Shown here piece by piece: positions 47,251 to 59,839 of a DNA stretch of 64,000 bases (the first letter of the stretch is position 1; the number at the start of each line of letters is the position of its first letter). The notes below the pieces were generated by a model. It worked only from the letters and a program-made list of their open reading frames with translations. It searched no databases and was not told the origin of the DNA. This stretch comes from Ptiloglossa arizonensis (lineage: Eukaryota; Arthropoda; Insecta; Hymenoptera; Colletidae). Made by a program: the position numbers and the translations under genes. Location: assembly GCF_051014685.1 (NCBI RefSeq), contig NC_135051.1:16201557-16265556 (forward strand), given 5' to 3'.

Positions 47251-50200
47251 ACGGAATTTATCATCGAAAAATTTATCAAGCGTTTCCTACTAAGCGAACA
47301 ATGTCTTATTCAATGATTACACCGCGCGTGGAAAATCGCGATCATTTCTTCACCGATCCGTGACCATCGTTACTGGAAACCATTCAGGTTTGTCTGTTAC
47401 AATTTGTACGAAAAACAAAATACGAAAAGATCTCGAATTCTCGAAGAAATCGTCTCGATCGAATCTTTCTTTCTTTTTTTAATTTCTTTTTAGAAAAGAT
47501 ACGAATAAAACGAACCGAGAAGGAAAGTGTCCCGAAATTCTTTCGCTCATCGATAATTTCGATTTGTGTTCGTATCAGTGTTCCCGCAATTTTGATCCGT
47601 TCACTAGGAAACGATGTCGATCGTGTTTCTCACGGGTATCGAAAGCTATTAAAGATGAAAAAGCTGATTAAAACATTTACTCGCCGCAATGGTTTGCGTT
47701 GGAGGCTTGTTGCCGCGGATGCAACAATAGTTTAACGTTGAAACGACCAGTGGCGTCGACGTAACACGAACCGGGGTGTGTTTCGATTGTTACCCGAAGT
47801 GTAATTCTCGTTACGCAAGCAACGAGAAGAATCGATCGGCTAAACTGTTTATTTATCGTGTTTAGAGCGAAGTGTGTCATTCGTTCGCGCCCACTGTAAA
47901 CGATTTTCGACTGCAGTTTGTGTGTACAAGTGATCGAACGTGGCCCACCGTACGGTTCGATTTTATTCCCTCATTTACAAGTTTCCGCTTAAAACGTAAC
48001 AGGTAGAAGAGAGTACTTATTTTTGTTCACTTCGTTTATTTTAGCGCTTGCCTGCTCGCCGGTTACGAAGAAGCTCGGGGCATAGGTTCCCCCGAACATT
48101 TATACCAACGAGAGATATTATCAAATGACCGCAGTTTGCCGAACGAACGAATATATATTTGTCATTAATGCTTCCAACAAACAGGATCGTTCGTTCCACG
48201 AAAGAGGCACCGTGTACCATTTTTGACGTTTCGGTTCCACGAAGCAACCGTTCGGTGTAACTATGATTTTCGTTTACGATTTACGATGTTGTTTGAAACA
48301 AGAAACGTGGACACTTTCAATAAATAGTGGATATTTTCTCGGATTTAACGGCTAAGAAATACTTTTTTCGAGCGCGAACAGAGAAACGGTAGCTATTTCG
48401 TGTTTTCATTCGCGAAAGGTTACTCGTGGCTAATCGAAGCGCCATTTTCGAAATCGAACTGATCGTTGTATCGGTGAATCCGATTAGTTGAAATTCTTCA
48501 TTGATGAAGAAAACTTTTCACTGATTTCGAATGATTTTTTAACGATCATTTTGGAATCTCTCAGTGTGAGACAGATATATGTTAGATTCGTTCGATTTAA
48601 TTTTACTCGCGATAAAGATGTAAGGAACAAATCTTTTGAAATTGATACAGTATCATAGTGTAAAACGAGACACTGTATTCTTAAAATAAAAAAGAGAAAT
48701 TTCACTTGTAACAGTATTATCGAAAATGAACGAAATTTAAGAGTTCTTAATTTTGAGTAGAATTTTACTTCGAAGGATAGATAAGCGTATACGATATGAA
48801 CAGTAAAGTTTTTTTTTTAAATTATAACTTTGGAGAGACCGTTTATGTACATAAATCTTGTATTAAAATTCTAATTTCACAGTGTCGATTTGTGTAGATA
48901 ATTTCGTAGATTAAAACTTCTTTCGAAATTCTCATTTTGGAGGATACATTTGTGCACGTTACTTTTACAATTTTTAATTTTTTTTACTTTGAACAATTCG
49001 TAAATTGTTATAAAACGCTCTCTATGGAAGACGATTTCAAAGCATGATTCTACCATCGGTATAATTTATACGAGAATATGAAAATTCCGATCTTAAAAGA
49101 GTCTCTGCGGTATAATCTGTTTATAATAAATTAACGCAATTGAGCTTTAATTAAAACGGTGGGCTCGCACTGGTAATAGAATGCAATTCTTACATCACGA
49201 GTTATTCTATATTTAGCCGCATATCTTGAGAATATTAATTCAGCATAATGTTACCATTAACAAAGCGGTTTTCACCGGGGGCGAAGAAAAACGTACCTAG
49301 TCGAAGCACAATCGCAAAACTGTTAAATATTCTTACCTCGTAGCGTGTCACGTATCTAGCGTTCTCGTTCTATCATTGTTTACCTTGCAGGTAATTTAAA
49401 ACGACTGCTAATCGTTCAGTTGTCGTTGATTTTGAGATCGCGAGATCAACCTTTAGAAAAAATCGTTTCACCTATCGAGCGCGGAGACAACGATTCAAAA
49501 GTGTACTTTGAATTGTATTTTATTTTATTTAATCGTCGAAGACTCTCCGTTGAAACGAAGAAAAGCAAGGTAGATGCTAGAAACAGTTTCGAAGCCAAGC
49601 TAAGCATTGTAACAATTAGAAACGACATCTCAGTGAGCCGACTACGTTGATTGGTTTATTTTTAACCGATCTACATACATGCCCGTGACATACAGGGTGG
49701 ATCAAGAAGGGCAGTACCTGTACCGTGTGATTCCACGTGTAAAAATAAGTCAAATTTGGAAGAAAATTTTCTTTTCTACACAACTCACTTTTCGAAAAAA
49801 TCACTAGAAATTTTGTCGGTGTATTTACGAGCGAATTACAGTTCGTAAATATATCAGTTAATTAACGAATTGTCGACCTGGTTGTCACATTGAAATTTTT
49901 CAAATTATACTGAATTTTCAAATTTGATTTTCTCGAAAATGATGTTGTGTAGAGTGAAAATTTGTTTTGAAGCTTTGATTTATTTTTAGACGAAAAATTG
50001 AACTTTGCTTTGATTTTGTCTGCGCGAATCTACGATTTCTTCTGTCGTATTTTTTAACGAGAAGTATTTATTTTGTGCTAACATTTTCCTTTGTACACAA
50101 TTGGATCAATAGGAATTCCTAGTCAATTGTTTTAGTCTTTGAAGAAACAATGTGTAGGAACAATTCTTCTTGATAATTATCTTTTATTTATACAGTTTTT

Positions 50201-50689
50201 TATTTTACTTTCTTCATTCGGGTTAACTGGAACGTAGTTTTCAAAATTTGTATTATCTGCAGAGAAGAAAGTTTGTTTAGAAAATTTGGAAAATTTATCA
50301 ATCTCTAATTGAAAACGTGTGTAAAATATACGAAGTACTAAATGTGTAAAATAGAGGTAATTTTTCATACTTTTAAAGAACGTGATTAGATTTCCAAGCC
50401 TGTACTTAGTTCCTGGCAAATTACTGAATCAAATTCGATTCTAATCGCGTTAATTGGATCTGATCGTCTGTAAGAAATCGTGTAATTCCGATTCGATGTA
50501 CTTTTGCATTACCATGGCTAAATTGTCTGTTACTAACATCGTTAAGGTTGTAAAATTTAATTTTCTTCGCGTATCGCTTAGTAAGCATCCCTCTTAGTAA
50601 CAATTGTTCGAAAAATTTTTCTAAAAATGGTACTACTGTTCGATGAAAATGTGTGAAATTTCATGTAGGTCTGTCGACTCGTTCGTATA
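47251..50689. other. Mostly AT-rich sequence, no gene seen
   Basis: Possibly intronic. TACAGGGTG lies at 49691-49699, close to TGACATACAGGGTGGATC. Short unrecognised frames only. Confidence 0.4.
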
Positions 50690-51515
50690 TTTACAATTGT
50701 TCAAAGTTCAAGTGTCATAGTATTTTTTAACAATGAAAAAAACGACAAAACTTATCGAACAACCTAGTATGTTCACCGAACATCTACCACACGTAACACG
50801 TTCCTCTTCAGGATTCTTTATCATCTAAGATAAATTATTCTAAATTATTTCGATCGGTGCCATTTTGATGAGAAAGATTGACTCGTTCTTTTCTCCCAAG
50901 ATTTTCAAGTTGTTCAAAATTCAAGTGTCACAGTATTTTTTTACAATATACGTAACACGTTTCTTTTCAGAATTCTTTATTATCCTCAATTATTTCGATC
51001 GGTGCAATTTTGACAAGAAAAATTGACTCGTTTCTTTCTCTCAACGTTTCCAAGTTATTCAAAGTTAAAGTGTCATACTATTTTTTTACAATATACATAT
51101 CACATTTTTTTTCAGGATTCTTTATCGCCCTAAATTATTTCGATCGGTGCAATTTTGACAAGAAAAATTGACTCGTTCTTTTCTCTCAACGTTTCCAAGT
51201 TATTCAAAGTTGAAGTGTCATATTATTCTTTTACAATATTCGTAACACGTTTCTCTTCAGGATTCTTTATCACCCTAAATTATTTCTATCGGTGCAATTT
51301 TGACAAGAAAAATTGACTCGTTCTTTTCTCTCAACCTTTTCAAGTTATTCAAAGTTGAAGTGTCATATTATTCTTTTACAATATAAGTAACACATTTTTC
51401 TTCAGGATTCTTCACCACCCTAAATAATTTCGATCGGTGCGATTCATCACCGTGCAATTTTGACGAGAAAAATAGTCTGGTTCCTTTCTCCCAACGTTTC
51501 CAAGTTCTCCGTTCG
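50690..51515. repeat. Tandem array, about 147-bp unit, 5-6 copies
   Basis: TTCAAAGTTGAAGTGTCATA-type landmarks at about 50700, 50915, 51058, 51205 and 51351. Units share TAACACGTTTCTCTTCAGGA, TTCTTTATCACCCTAAATTA, TTTCGATCGGTGCAATTTTG and GACTCGTTCTTTTCTC. The first interval is longer (about 215 bp) and more diverged. The array ends at the CpG-rich segment from about 51516. Confidence 0.9.
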
Positions 51516-51910
51516 TTTATCGGTCGCGTGTAACACGAGCGTGTCGCGACGCGCAGCGGCGAGACGCTCGTCGACGAGATGCAGCGAACAATCGCGAACG
51601 GTGATCGGCCAATTATCGTCGCGGTGCCAATGAAATTAGTCCCGTTGATACCGTGGATTAGCCGTGAAAATGCATCGCGCGGCGGATCGTCGGTCGCCTT
51701 CGGACAGGCGATAAAGTGCGAATTAATTCAGCGCTAATTCCACGTCCGCCGGCAGCGGAGCGCCGCGGGGAAAACGCGAGAAACGAGCGAGACACGAACG
51801 AGCTCTCGGCTCTCTAAAACTTCATTAGCGTGTTCGGGGAATTCCGAGAGAACCGCGCGAGAGCTGGCTGGGCTTGCTCGCTCGCTCGCTCGATCCTCGT
51901 TCGTACGATT
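51516..51910. promoter_or_regulatory. CpG-rich unique segment, candidate regulatory element
   Basis: Sharp rise in GC and CpG right after the array. It has GGATTAG and AATTAATTCAGCGCTAATTC-type homeodomain cores (about 51656-51739) and a GCTC repeat at about 51873-51890. No long open frame. Regulatory role is inference. Confidence 0.3.
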
Positions 51911-53679
51911 AAAATCAATTATAGATTGTTCGCGAGGTTACAGTCCCATGCGCTGTGTCTTTTTTCTTTCCTTGCATCGTCGTTGACTAAGAATTGAAAG
52001 CAACAAGGAGGAGGGGACGGTGGTAAAATGGGACGAGGACGGATAGAACGAATAGAAAACGAATTGGAAGAGATCACCGGCTGAGAACAATGCGAAACCG
52101 AGGGATTCTTGACGATTTTAAACGGGTAGAGATTTCTCAAATTGTCGGGTTACTATGGATTGTCGAGTATCATTGATATCGATGTATAGGAGATTTTTTT
52201 GTAAATTCGTTCGATGCAGTTTGCATTTTTCCGTGCATTTCGAGGGTGTCGTTTGAGTCGTAATTATGCGAGAGTTTACGAAATTGTGCGTGAAGAATGT
52301 TTGTGACTGTGTAGGGTTTTTTAAATAATGTAGAGGAATGTGTAGTTCTGCAAAGTTTTAAGGAAATCGATCGAGATCTCGCAGTCGTGTCGGTTCGGAG
52401 TATTGTTTTCCGGTAACGTCGGTTCGAAGACACGATTCGCTTCAATCGTGAATCGAGTTTATTTTGCGGTTTTAATTATCAGTTTGCTATTTCGTTTATT
52501 TGTAAAAGTTTCAAAATTAAATACGATTCTTTAGAAAGAGTATCTCGCCTTTTAGGTATCGTAGATTAAGAGTATCGTATACGTATAATGCTTTGGAGAT
52601 TGATTCTAAAATAGTTTAACTAAATTGTTGATTATTCAAACGTAAAGAGTAACGTACAAATTAATTAAAATATCGATGAAAAATTAACGTATGCGTATTG
52701 GCATTGAGGAAAGATACCTTTAACTAATGTGCATTTTTATATCGAGTATAATTACGTTTTAAAAGGTCGATGTACTCTTTATTGAAACAATGTACATTTT
52801 ACGTATTATTAAGTAATATAATATTGATTAATGTACAATTTAAAGTGTCCATTTTAAATCCACCTGAGAATTAATTGCATAACTGCATATAAAATCTATG
52901 TCAGGCACCAATATTTCAATTTTCAAGCAAGTTGCTCCATTTAAACGAACAAATCGTTAATCACAGGGACAATCATTCGTCGAACCCATGGACTCGTTCT
53001 CCAAATTGACCCTTCGCTCTCGGTTCACGCAACTAGAGCACTGAAACAAACTTGGCGCCTAATTCAAATGTATGACAGATCCTTATTAACCCTGAGATGA
53101 CTTCTGTCGACTTTGATTTCTGGGGTCATTGGAGACCCCTTTCGTACTTAAATTTTATCAAGTTAGAATTAGATGAATTTGTGGGAAGAAAAATAATGCC
53201 ACTTGCAAAAAGTATCCAACCAGTCTAGAGAGAATATATACACGATTCGTGCATAGGAATGTTTAATCCGCGTTTAAAAATAAAAAAGAAACTACTGTAT
53301 CGTAACAAAAAGTTCAACAAATTTTTTCTAACACACAATATTCCTTATTTGCCCTTATACATCAACAAATAAATTTTCTTCTTCTGCTTGTCCTTCTACG
53401 ATACTTTTCTAGAATTATTTCCATATTTTTACATTTAAATAAAAAGTTCCTTTATATAGATCACACTGCAGGGGACCTAAACATCGACTCTAATAAACTG
53501 TAAACGCTATAAGTTTGGAAAAAACGTTTCAAATATAATCCACATATGTAACAAATCTCTCTCTGTCGAATACTCTCGGTAAATTTTTACATTGCAAAAA
53601 AGACCACACGAAACAAAGTAAATAAATTTCAATAAAAGAACTCTCTTCGTACGTACTTTATCCGTACCAAGAGTTCAAA
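51911..53679. other. Unique AT-rich sequence, no confirmed gene
   Basis: TTAACCCTGAGATGAC at 53086, followed by a GGGGTC...GACCCC hairpin at about 53122-53139, resembles one end of a TTAA-inserting (piggyBac-type) element. No matching second end or transposase was seen. Otherwise nothing recognised. Confidence 0.4.
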
Positions 53680-54960
53680 CGCGCAACAACAAACAGAGTT
53701 TACGACACGCGTAGATCGTAAAACGGTACCGTTGTCGACGTACGGATTCAAATTTCCCGCGCAACGTTCTATGCCTCGCGCACGGGTGTGATCCCCGTCC
53801 GCACGGGCGGCGCGCGATTTGAAAATACAAATTCGTAGAGACCTGTACCGCGATCGTAACCGGGGTGAGGGACGCGTGGTTGAAACCGAACCGAACGAGA
53901 GGAAAGCGCCGTTTAAGAGAAGCGAAAGGCACGACGAAGGAAAGCGAGGCGTAGGGCCCCCGGCTAGCTATAAAGGAACAACCTTGCGAGAGGTTTCGGG
54001 GTATCGTTGGCGAGAGCGGGTTTCGCCGGGCAGCCTTCCCGAATCTCCGGCGTCTTGACGAAGCCGATCGTTCCGCAGGGGGTTGCAGAAGCTGACACGG
54101 ACGCAGGAAGGCTACTTGTAAGTAAAAGAGACACACACCGGTCGCCGAGGGGAAGAGCGAACGAAAGAGGAATCGAAGTGATCCGAGACACGGGGAGACG
54201 GAGAGAAAGAAGCCACGACGGGCGGACAGGGAGAGGGGGGAGGAGGTTCAGGGGAAGGTGGAAGGGAGAGAAAAGGGCAGGGTTGGGGGAGAAAGCCTTG
54301 TGTAATGGAGGAACCAGTTTGCGGGTCAGTGCTCCGCATCAGCGAGTAGAGCTTCAAGCCTGTAGACGCGAGGACGATGCCACCGGGCGAAAGAAGGACG
54401 GCGACGGGGGCAGAGGGACCCTCTAGGTCCTCCGCCAGGGAGATGGGGGAGGAACGAAGGGCCAGCAAAGGCAGACGGAGGGGGCCAGAAGGGCCCGCCG
54501 GGTCCGTGAGCCCGCTCGCTCGCCGGCCAGAGCGTTAGGGACAGCCTGACCGGCGCGAACCGCGCGAGGGAGTCTCCGCGACGGCGCCATTTTCCTCACG
54601 GGGAAACAAATACCCCGTTGGGGGATTTTCGAAAGACTATGGCCTTTCCACCCTCTCGTCGTGCAGAGGAGTGATGGTTCAACGGTTTCCAACGGAGGGG
54701 GAGGAGGAGGAAGAGGTGGTTTGTTCTCGCACGCGACGATGACTTTCGTAGATGCCACTGCTTCTGCTGACGGTGGTTCACGAACGCGAAGGGACGTTAG
54801 GGGACGCCCTCCCCCCTCCCCATCTGATTCCGGAACACCGGATATAAGACTGGATGAGAGGGAGGTCCGTTGCTTCGAGTTTTGGGAATTTTCTAGCTGG
54901 CTTAGATCAGTGTTTCAACAAGTCGCGATTCGCGACTAGATGGTCTCGATGACTGGGCTA
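53680..54960 (+). promoter_or_regulatory. Candidate promoter island with TATA motif and noncoding first exon
   Basis: CpG-rich island. The + strand carries TATAAAG at 53969-53975 (within GCTATAAAGG) in a GC-rich context. A strong donor CTACTT|GTAAGT follows at 54118-54123, which would define a short leader exon from about 54000 to 54117. A second donor-like CTAG|GTAAAT is at about 54962. Frames of 111-153 codons exist on both strands and overlap, so no coding sequence is called. G-rich tracts lie at 54221-54290. Transcription is inferred from motifs only. Confidence 0.4.
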
Positions 54961-54970
54961 GGTAAATATG

Positions 54971-55030
54971 CGAGTTTGAGGAGGTTTGAGGAGGTTTGAG
55001 GACGTTTGAAAAAGTTTAAGGAGGTTTGAG
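54971..55030. repeat. 10-bp minisatellite, 6 copies
   Basis: GAGGTTTGAG and close variants (GACGTTTGAA, AAAGTTTAAG) repeat every 10 bp at the right edge of the preceding CpG island. Confidence 0.9.
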
Positions 55031-57489
55031 AATTGATTTTTTGGGCAGCTTGTACGGCGCACTTTGGACGTTGTTTAGTATTGAATTTTTGTACGATTTT
55101 CTAGCACGCACAGGGATCGAGTAGCAGGTGTATTGGTTCTGGTGCGTTCCTCGGGTCTTTTCTGACCCTTTACTTCCTCGCGATGTACTTTTTTTTATAA
55201 TTGAAAGTCTTATCATGGACGCGGATGATTGTTTCGCGGATGAATGGATGAATGTTTCGAGGTTAATTGAAACCGAGAAATGTGGTCGAACGCGAAGTTA
55301 TGTTTATAATCGTTGATAGTACCACAAATTGGCGAGAGAGAGATTCATTAACATTGAACCGGTTTATAGTTTACGTATCATACAAGTTTAAGTAGGATAG
55401 TTTTTATCGTTCAGTACTATTCAATTTTTGTTTTATATATTTCCTTGGTTTCTCAACGAAAATAATCGTTTGTAGATCGAACATTTTAACATATTTTTAC
55501 ACCGACAGTAAATAAAAATGTACTTGCTTGTTTTGACTTCTATTGGTGTTACTTTTGATATTTTTTAAAATGAAATTTTTGTGGAATTATATTGAGTGTT
55601 GTACTATTTGATATGATGCTAGTTAAAATGGATGATGATCTTTCTTCGATTTATCAAGTATTATTTAAATGTAATATTTACAGTTTAATATATTAGGAGA
55701 TCACTTATTCATTATAGATCAAAAACTTTAATATGCTATTTAATATGCAAGTTAAAAATTTGGTAAAAATATTATTAGTATTATTATTATTATTATTAAA
55801 CGTCTTCAGTACGTATGTGCGAAGGTGCAAATTTACTACATTTTACAGTAATACATTACAGTAAACTTTTTTAGGTCTTTCGTTCTATTTTCGTGGATTA
55901 TAATGCAAAGCAGAACCATTGTGTAGTAACACAAAGCAATACTTAATTTTCTCGTTAACTCTTTACGCTCCAAATGACAACTAGGTTGCCATCCAAAGTT
56001 GATAGGCGCTCCATATAAAGCGTTAACTCAGCATTTGCATCCTTTGCATTACAACCGTACCAGGATTATTTATGAAACAAGAAATTAAAAATATAGAAAC
56101 ATTGCAATTAATCGATAAATCTCTAAATTATCTTAATAATATTTTTATTTTAATGGAACTATTTTTCTTGGTTAGTTCAATTTCCAAATTAATCAGTACT
56201 TTACTGAGCGATAAAAAATGTAAGATGCAATTAAGAAACTGGGGTGAATTATAAATGCAATGTTGTCGATATTTTCGTGTTTCTTAAATAAAAACATATA
56301 GCTTTTTAATACGATATATAAGCGTAATACGTAATAAAAATACTAATTTTTCTTTTCTTTTATTACTCTGTGTTCACAGAAAAATACGTTCATATTCTAA
56401 TTCCTAAAATTAACCTATATGTCTGATGAAATGAAGACAAACTCCTGCAAACGTTTGTTCTATTTAACCTTCTTTTTAAGTTGCGAGCTATTTTAATATC
56501 GCAATTGTTCATCTGTCGTCACAGAAAGTATCAATAAATATTTTCAACGCGTGCTGCTCTCAATAAGAGAACGAATTGAAGTGATCAATGGGATCAAGAA
56601 ATCAATAAGCTCATGCTATAAGGTATTAAACATTATTTGCAAATACCCGAGAATGATCTATGCTAGTTCAGTTTCGGATCGAGTCATTGAAACTTTAACC
56701 TCTTCGAATTTAATGGTAACAAATGTGCATGCAATATTTTAATATCAATAATTGTGTGACGTATAATATATATCGCTAGATGTGTTTATGTATACATGAA
56801 TGGTTATGAAAGTATGCAATGACCTTTTCCAATATATTACATAACGTACATTTACAATTTGTTCAAAGTCGTTTATAGAATAATTATTAGTTAGCGAAAC
56901 CTGAACGAAAACCGTGTTTAAATTCCAGAACCAAGAGGTTTAGAAATGTCATTCGAAAAGAAAATCGAATAAAACAAGCGTTTAGATTGATATTTCTTTC
57001 GTTATTTCAATATGATAAATACACCCTGGAATACGTGTTCATATTTTATAAATCACATTAACTCAACGATTGAAACAGTTACGACAGTCTATTTAATAAG
57101 TTTATTGAAACAGATCGTTGAAAATGGATAAATAAAAGTTCCAATTTAAATAAAATGTATAAGAAATAAAAACGAAACTTGTACAACGGGAACATATATT
57201 TTCTGAGTCGGGCAACAAATAGGTTCTCAATCGTTTCAAACTTATTTACATTTTATTACCAACAAGTTCAATTTTCTGATCGATAATTCTTACGAAACCA
57301 TTAATTTCTTATTATTACGTATTTGATATTTAAAATAAACAATATATTAGTATATTACTACGATATACCACTATACTACAATACTACGATATTATGTTTT
57401 CAAACTAACTTACAATATATGTTCCTTAAATTTAAAGCGTTTCTTACGAAACCTTCACAAACAAAAGTCAAACTTTTCCCACGAAACTT
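55031..57489. other. AT-rich sequence, no confirmed gene
   Basis: Contains an (ATT)n run at 55770-55798 and a TTAA-flanked segment of about 70 bp at 55955-56026. Small + frames at 56072-56254 and 56551-56742 (60-63 codons) have no recognised domain. Confidence 0.4.
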
Positions 57490-58405
57490 GTATTATCAAT
57501 GTACGACTGGCACAAAGTTTAAAATAGTTTCCCAGTTAAAATTCTTCCCTCCATAAAAGTACCACAAGCTACCTCGTTACGAACCGATTGAAAAATAAAA
57601 ATTAACATTGTCACCTACACACTTCTGCACAAAGTCTAAAAGAGTTCCTCGCTCAAAACTCTTCCCCCCATAAAAGTACCGCAAGCTACCTCTTTACAAA
57701 GACTCGAACCGATCGAAAAATAAAAATTGACATTGCAACCTACACACTTGTACACATGGTACAAAGTCTAAAAGAGTTCCTCGCTCAAGACTTTTCCCTC
57801 CATAAAAGTACCGCAAGCTACCTCTTTACAAATTCTCGAACCTATTGAAAAATAAAAATCGCCATTGCAACCTACACACTTTTACACATGGCACAAAGTC
57901 TAAAAGAGTTCCTCGTTCAAGACTCTTCCCTCCATAAAAGTACCGCAAGCTACCTCTTTATAAAAACTCGAATCGATTAAAAAATAAAAATTGACATTGT
58001 ACCCTACACACCTGTACACATGGCACAAAGTCTAAAAGAGTTCCTCGCTCAAGACTCTTCCCTCCATAAAAGTACCGCAAGCTACCTCTTTACAAGTTCT
58101 CAAACCGATCAAAAAATAAAACTCGACATTGTAACCTACACACTTGTATATATGGCACAAAGTCTAAAAAAGTTCCTCGCTCAAGACTCTTCCCTCCATA
58201 AAAGTACCGCAAGCTACCTCTTTATAAAAACTCGAATTGATCAAAAAATAAAACTCGACATTGTAACCTACACACTTGTACACATGCCACAAAATCTAAA
58301 AAAGTTCCTCGCTCAAGACTCTTCCCTCCATAAAAGTACCGCAAGCTACCTCTTTATAAATTCTCAAACCGATGAAAAAATAAAAATTACCCGCCAACTG
58401 CTAAC
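57490..58405. repeat. 132-bp satellite, about 7 copies
   Basis: (GC)ACAAAGTCTAAAAGAGTT recurs at 57628, 57761, 57892, 58024, 58156 and 58288, 131-133 bp apart; a shorter, diverged copy starts near 57510. Units share CAAGACTCTTCCCTCCATAA, AAAGTACCGCAAGCTACCTC and CCTACACACTTGTACACATG. As 132 is 44 codons, the last three copies keep one + strand frame open (58020-58427, 135 codons) with a 44-residue repeat starting MAQSLKEFLAQDSS; earlier copies have an in-frame stop. Considered a by-product unless transcription is shown. Confidence 0.95.
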
Positions 58406-58746
58406 TTTACACAAAAGCCGCGTATAGATTTACTCCGAAGAATTCGAACCACGTACCTATGATGCAATAACCGTTAATTGCATAATTACCAATGCTCCCG
58501 CGACCTAACCGAAAAAGAAACCTTCCACCAGAAATGGAATATTCCTCGCGCGTAAAATCCGTGTCGCTGAACGCAAAACAATTCACGTAATGCTAGAAAC
58601 GCGGATTGAGGAAAGAATGAAAAGAAAAAAAAAAAAGAAAAAAAATCGATACTGTCAACGATACCCGGCGATCGATCGTCCGTGGCGCAGGTAGATCGAG
58701 GCTCGTTTAGATCGCTCGCTCGCTCGCTCGCTCGCTCGCTCGCACG

Positions 58747-58778
<32 letters not shown>

Positions 58779-59830
58779 CACGCACGCTCGCTCGCGAGTT
58801 CCAAAGAGGCGGTGTGCGCGCCTGCGGATTACTACGGGCGCTACGGGTAACTCAACGCGTTCCGCTTCTCGATGCAAATGGGTTAACGCGCCGCGGTGTT
58901 AACCGGCCAGCGCCGAGTTGCGTCGGTTGCATCGGGCGCGTAGTACGCGGATGCATTTACACGTCGTAAATATTTCTCGGGCCCGGTGTTCGCTTGTACA
59001 ATGTCAATTTTATTGATCGGCGGCACGACGCGCGGGGCCCCGCGGCGCGCTATCGTAACGCATTAAAATTCGCTAAGCTTTCGTGTGCCTCGCATTACTC
59101 GAGCCGACGTGTAACATTAGATGCTTACGGAATATAATCCCGGTTCGATATTTTTCAGTTAAATCGACGGGGTTGCGTAACGCCACGCCGTTTCTTCGCG
59201 GAGTGAATTTTTTCATTCGTCCTGGAGGGCTATTTTATTATTATTTCATTTTTCTCTTTTCTTTTCCTTTTGAATTTTTCTTCTCTTCTCGTTTTCACGG
59301 GGGAGGGATATTTTCGCTAACGAAAGACGCCTTATCGTTTCACCGTTTCCGTCGGTGAAATATCATGATATCAATGATAAATCACTCGTATCGCCGCGAA
59401 AAGGAAAAAGTTGCGCCGCGTACGCGAGCGTGTACGCGCTTTGCGAATATTCGATGGAAAACCAGTCGCGCGCCCGTTGCGTGTAAAACGCGACCGGATC
59501 GCTCGGGAATCGGGATCGATTATATCGGCGTGCTCTCGCTAGAATATCAGGAAATCGTATCGGTGGTAAAAAAAAATCGCGAATACGTCGCGCGTTACGT
59601 AAAATTATGCAGCCGCGATCCGCGGGGAGCGGTCTTCCGCGGCGCCTGCGAGCGAATCGATGGGCGCGCGATGTTTGTGCTGTTTCGCGAGCGTACGCGC
59701 GCGGGGGAAAAGACGCTTTCGTGAATCGATGCAAATTCCTTGGCGCGGATCGGTAAACATCTCCGTGTCGCGTAACGCGATTGTTTGCTACGATTGACGG
59801 CTGAATATTTTAAGCGCGATCGAGATCCTA
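58406..59830. other. GC/CpG-rich island with tetranucleotide repeats, possible regulatory DNA
   Basis: Contains (GCTC)n at 58713-58743 and (GGCA)n at 58745-58781, then CpG-dense unique DNA. Notable sites are a GGTTAAC...GTTAACC inverted pair at 58881-58904 next to ATGCAAAT at 58872-58879, and TACAATGTCAATTTTATTGA near 58996-59015. Overlapping frames of 91-123 codons are unrecognised. Satellite arrays flank both sides. Confidence 0.4.
58713..58781. repeat. (GCTC)n-(GGCA)n compound microsatellite
   Basis: About eight GCTC units followed directly by about nine GGCA units. Confidence 0.95.
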
Positions 59831-59839
59831 CGGCGCGGT

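Noticed and set aside
53675..54136. 153-codon minus-strand frame
   Set aside because: Arg/Ser-rich, overlaps + frames in a CpG-rich island, and no domain or splice structure supports it.
7178..58879. ATGCAAAT octamers (POU-type sites) at 7178 and 58872 and in reverse at several other places
   Set aside because: At this AT content about four are expected by chance in 64 kb on both strands, and several lie inside array units, so there is no enrichment to report.
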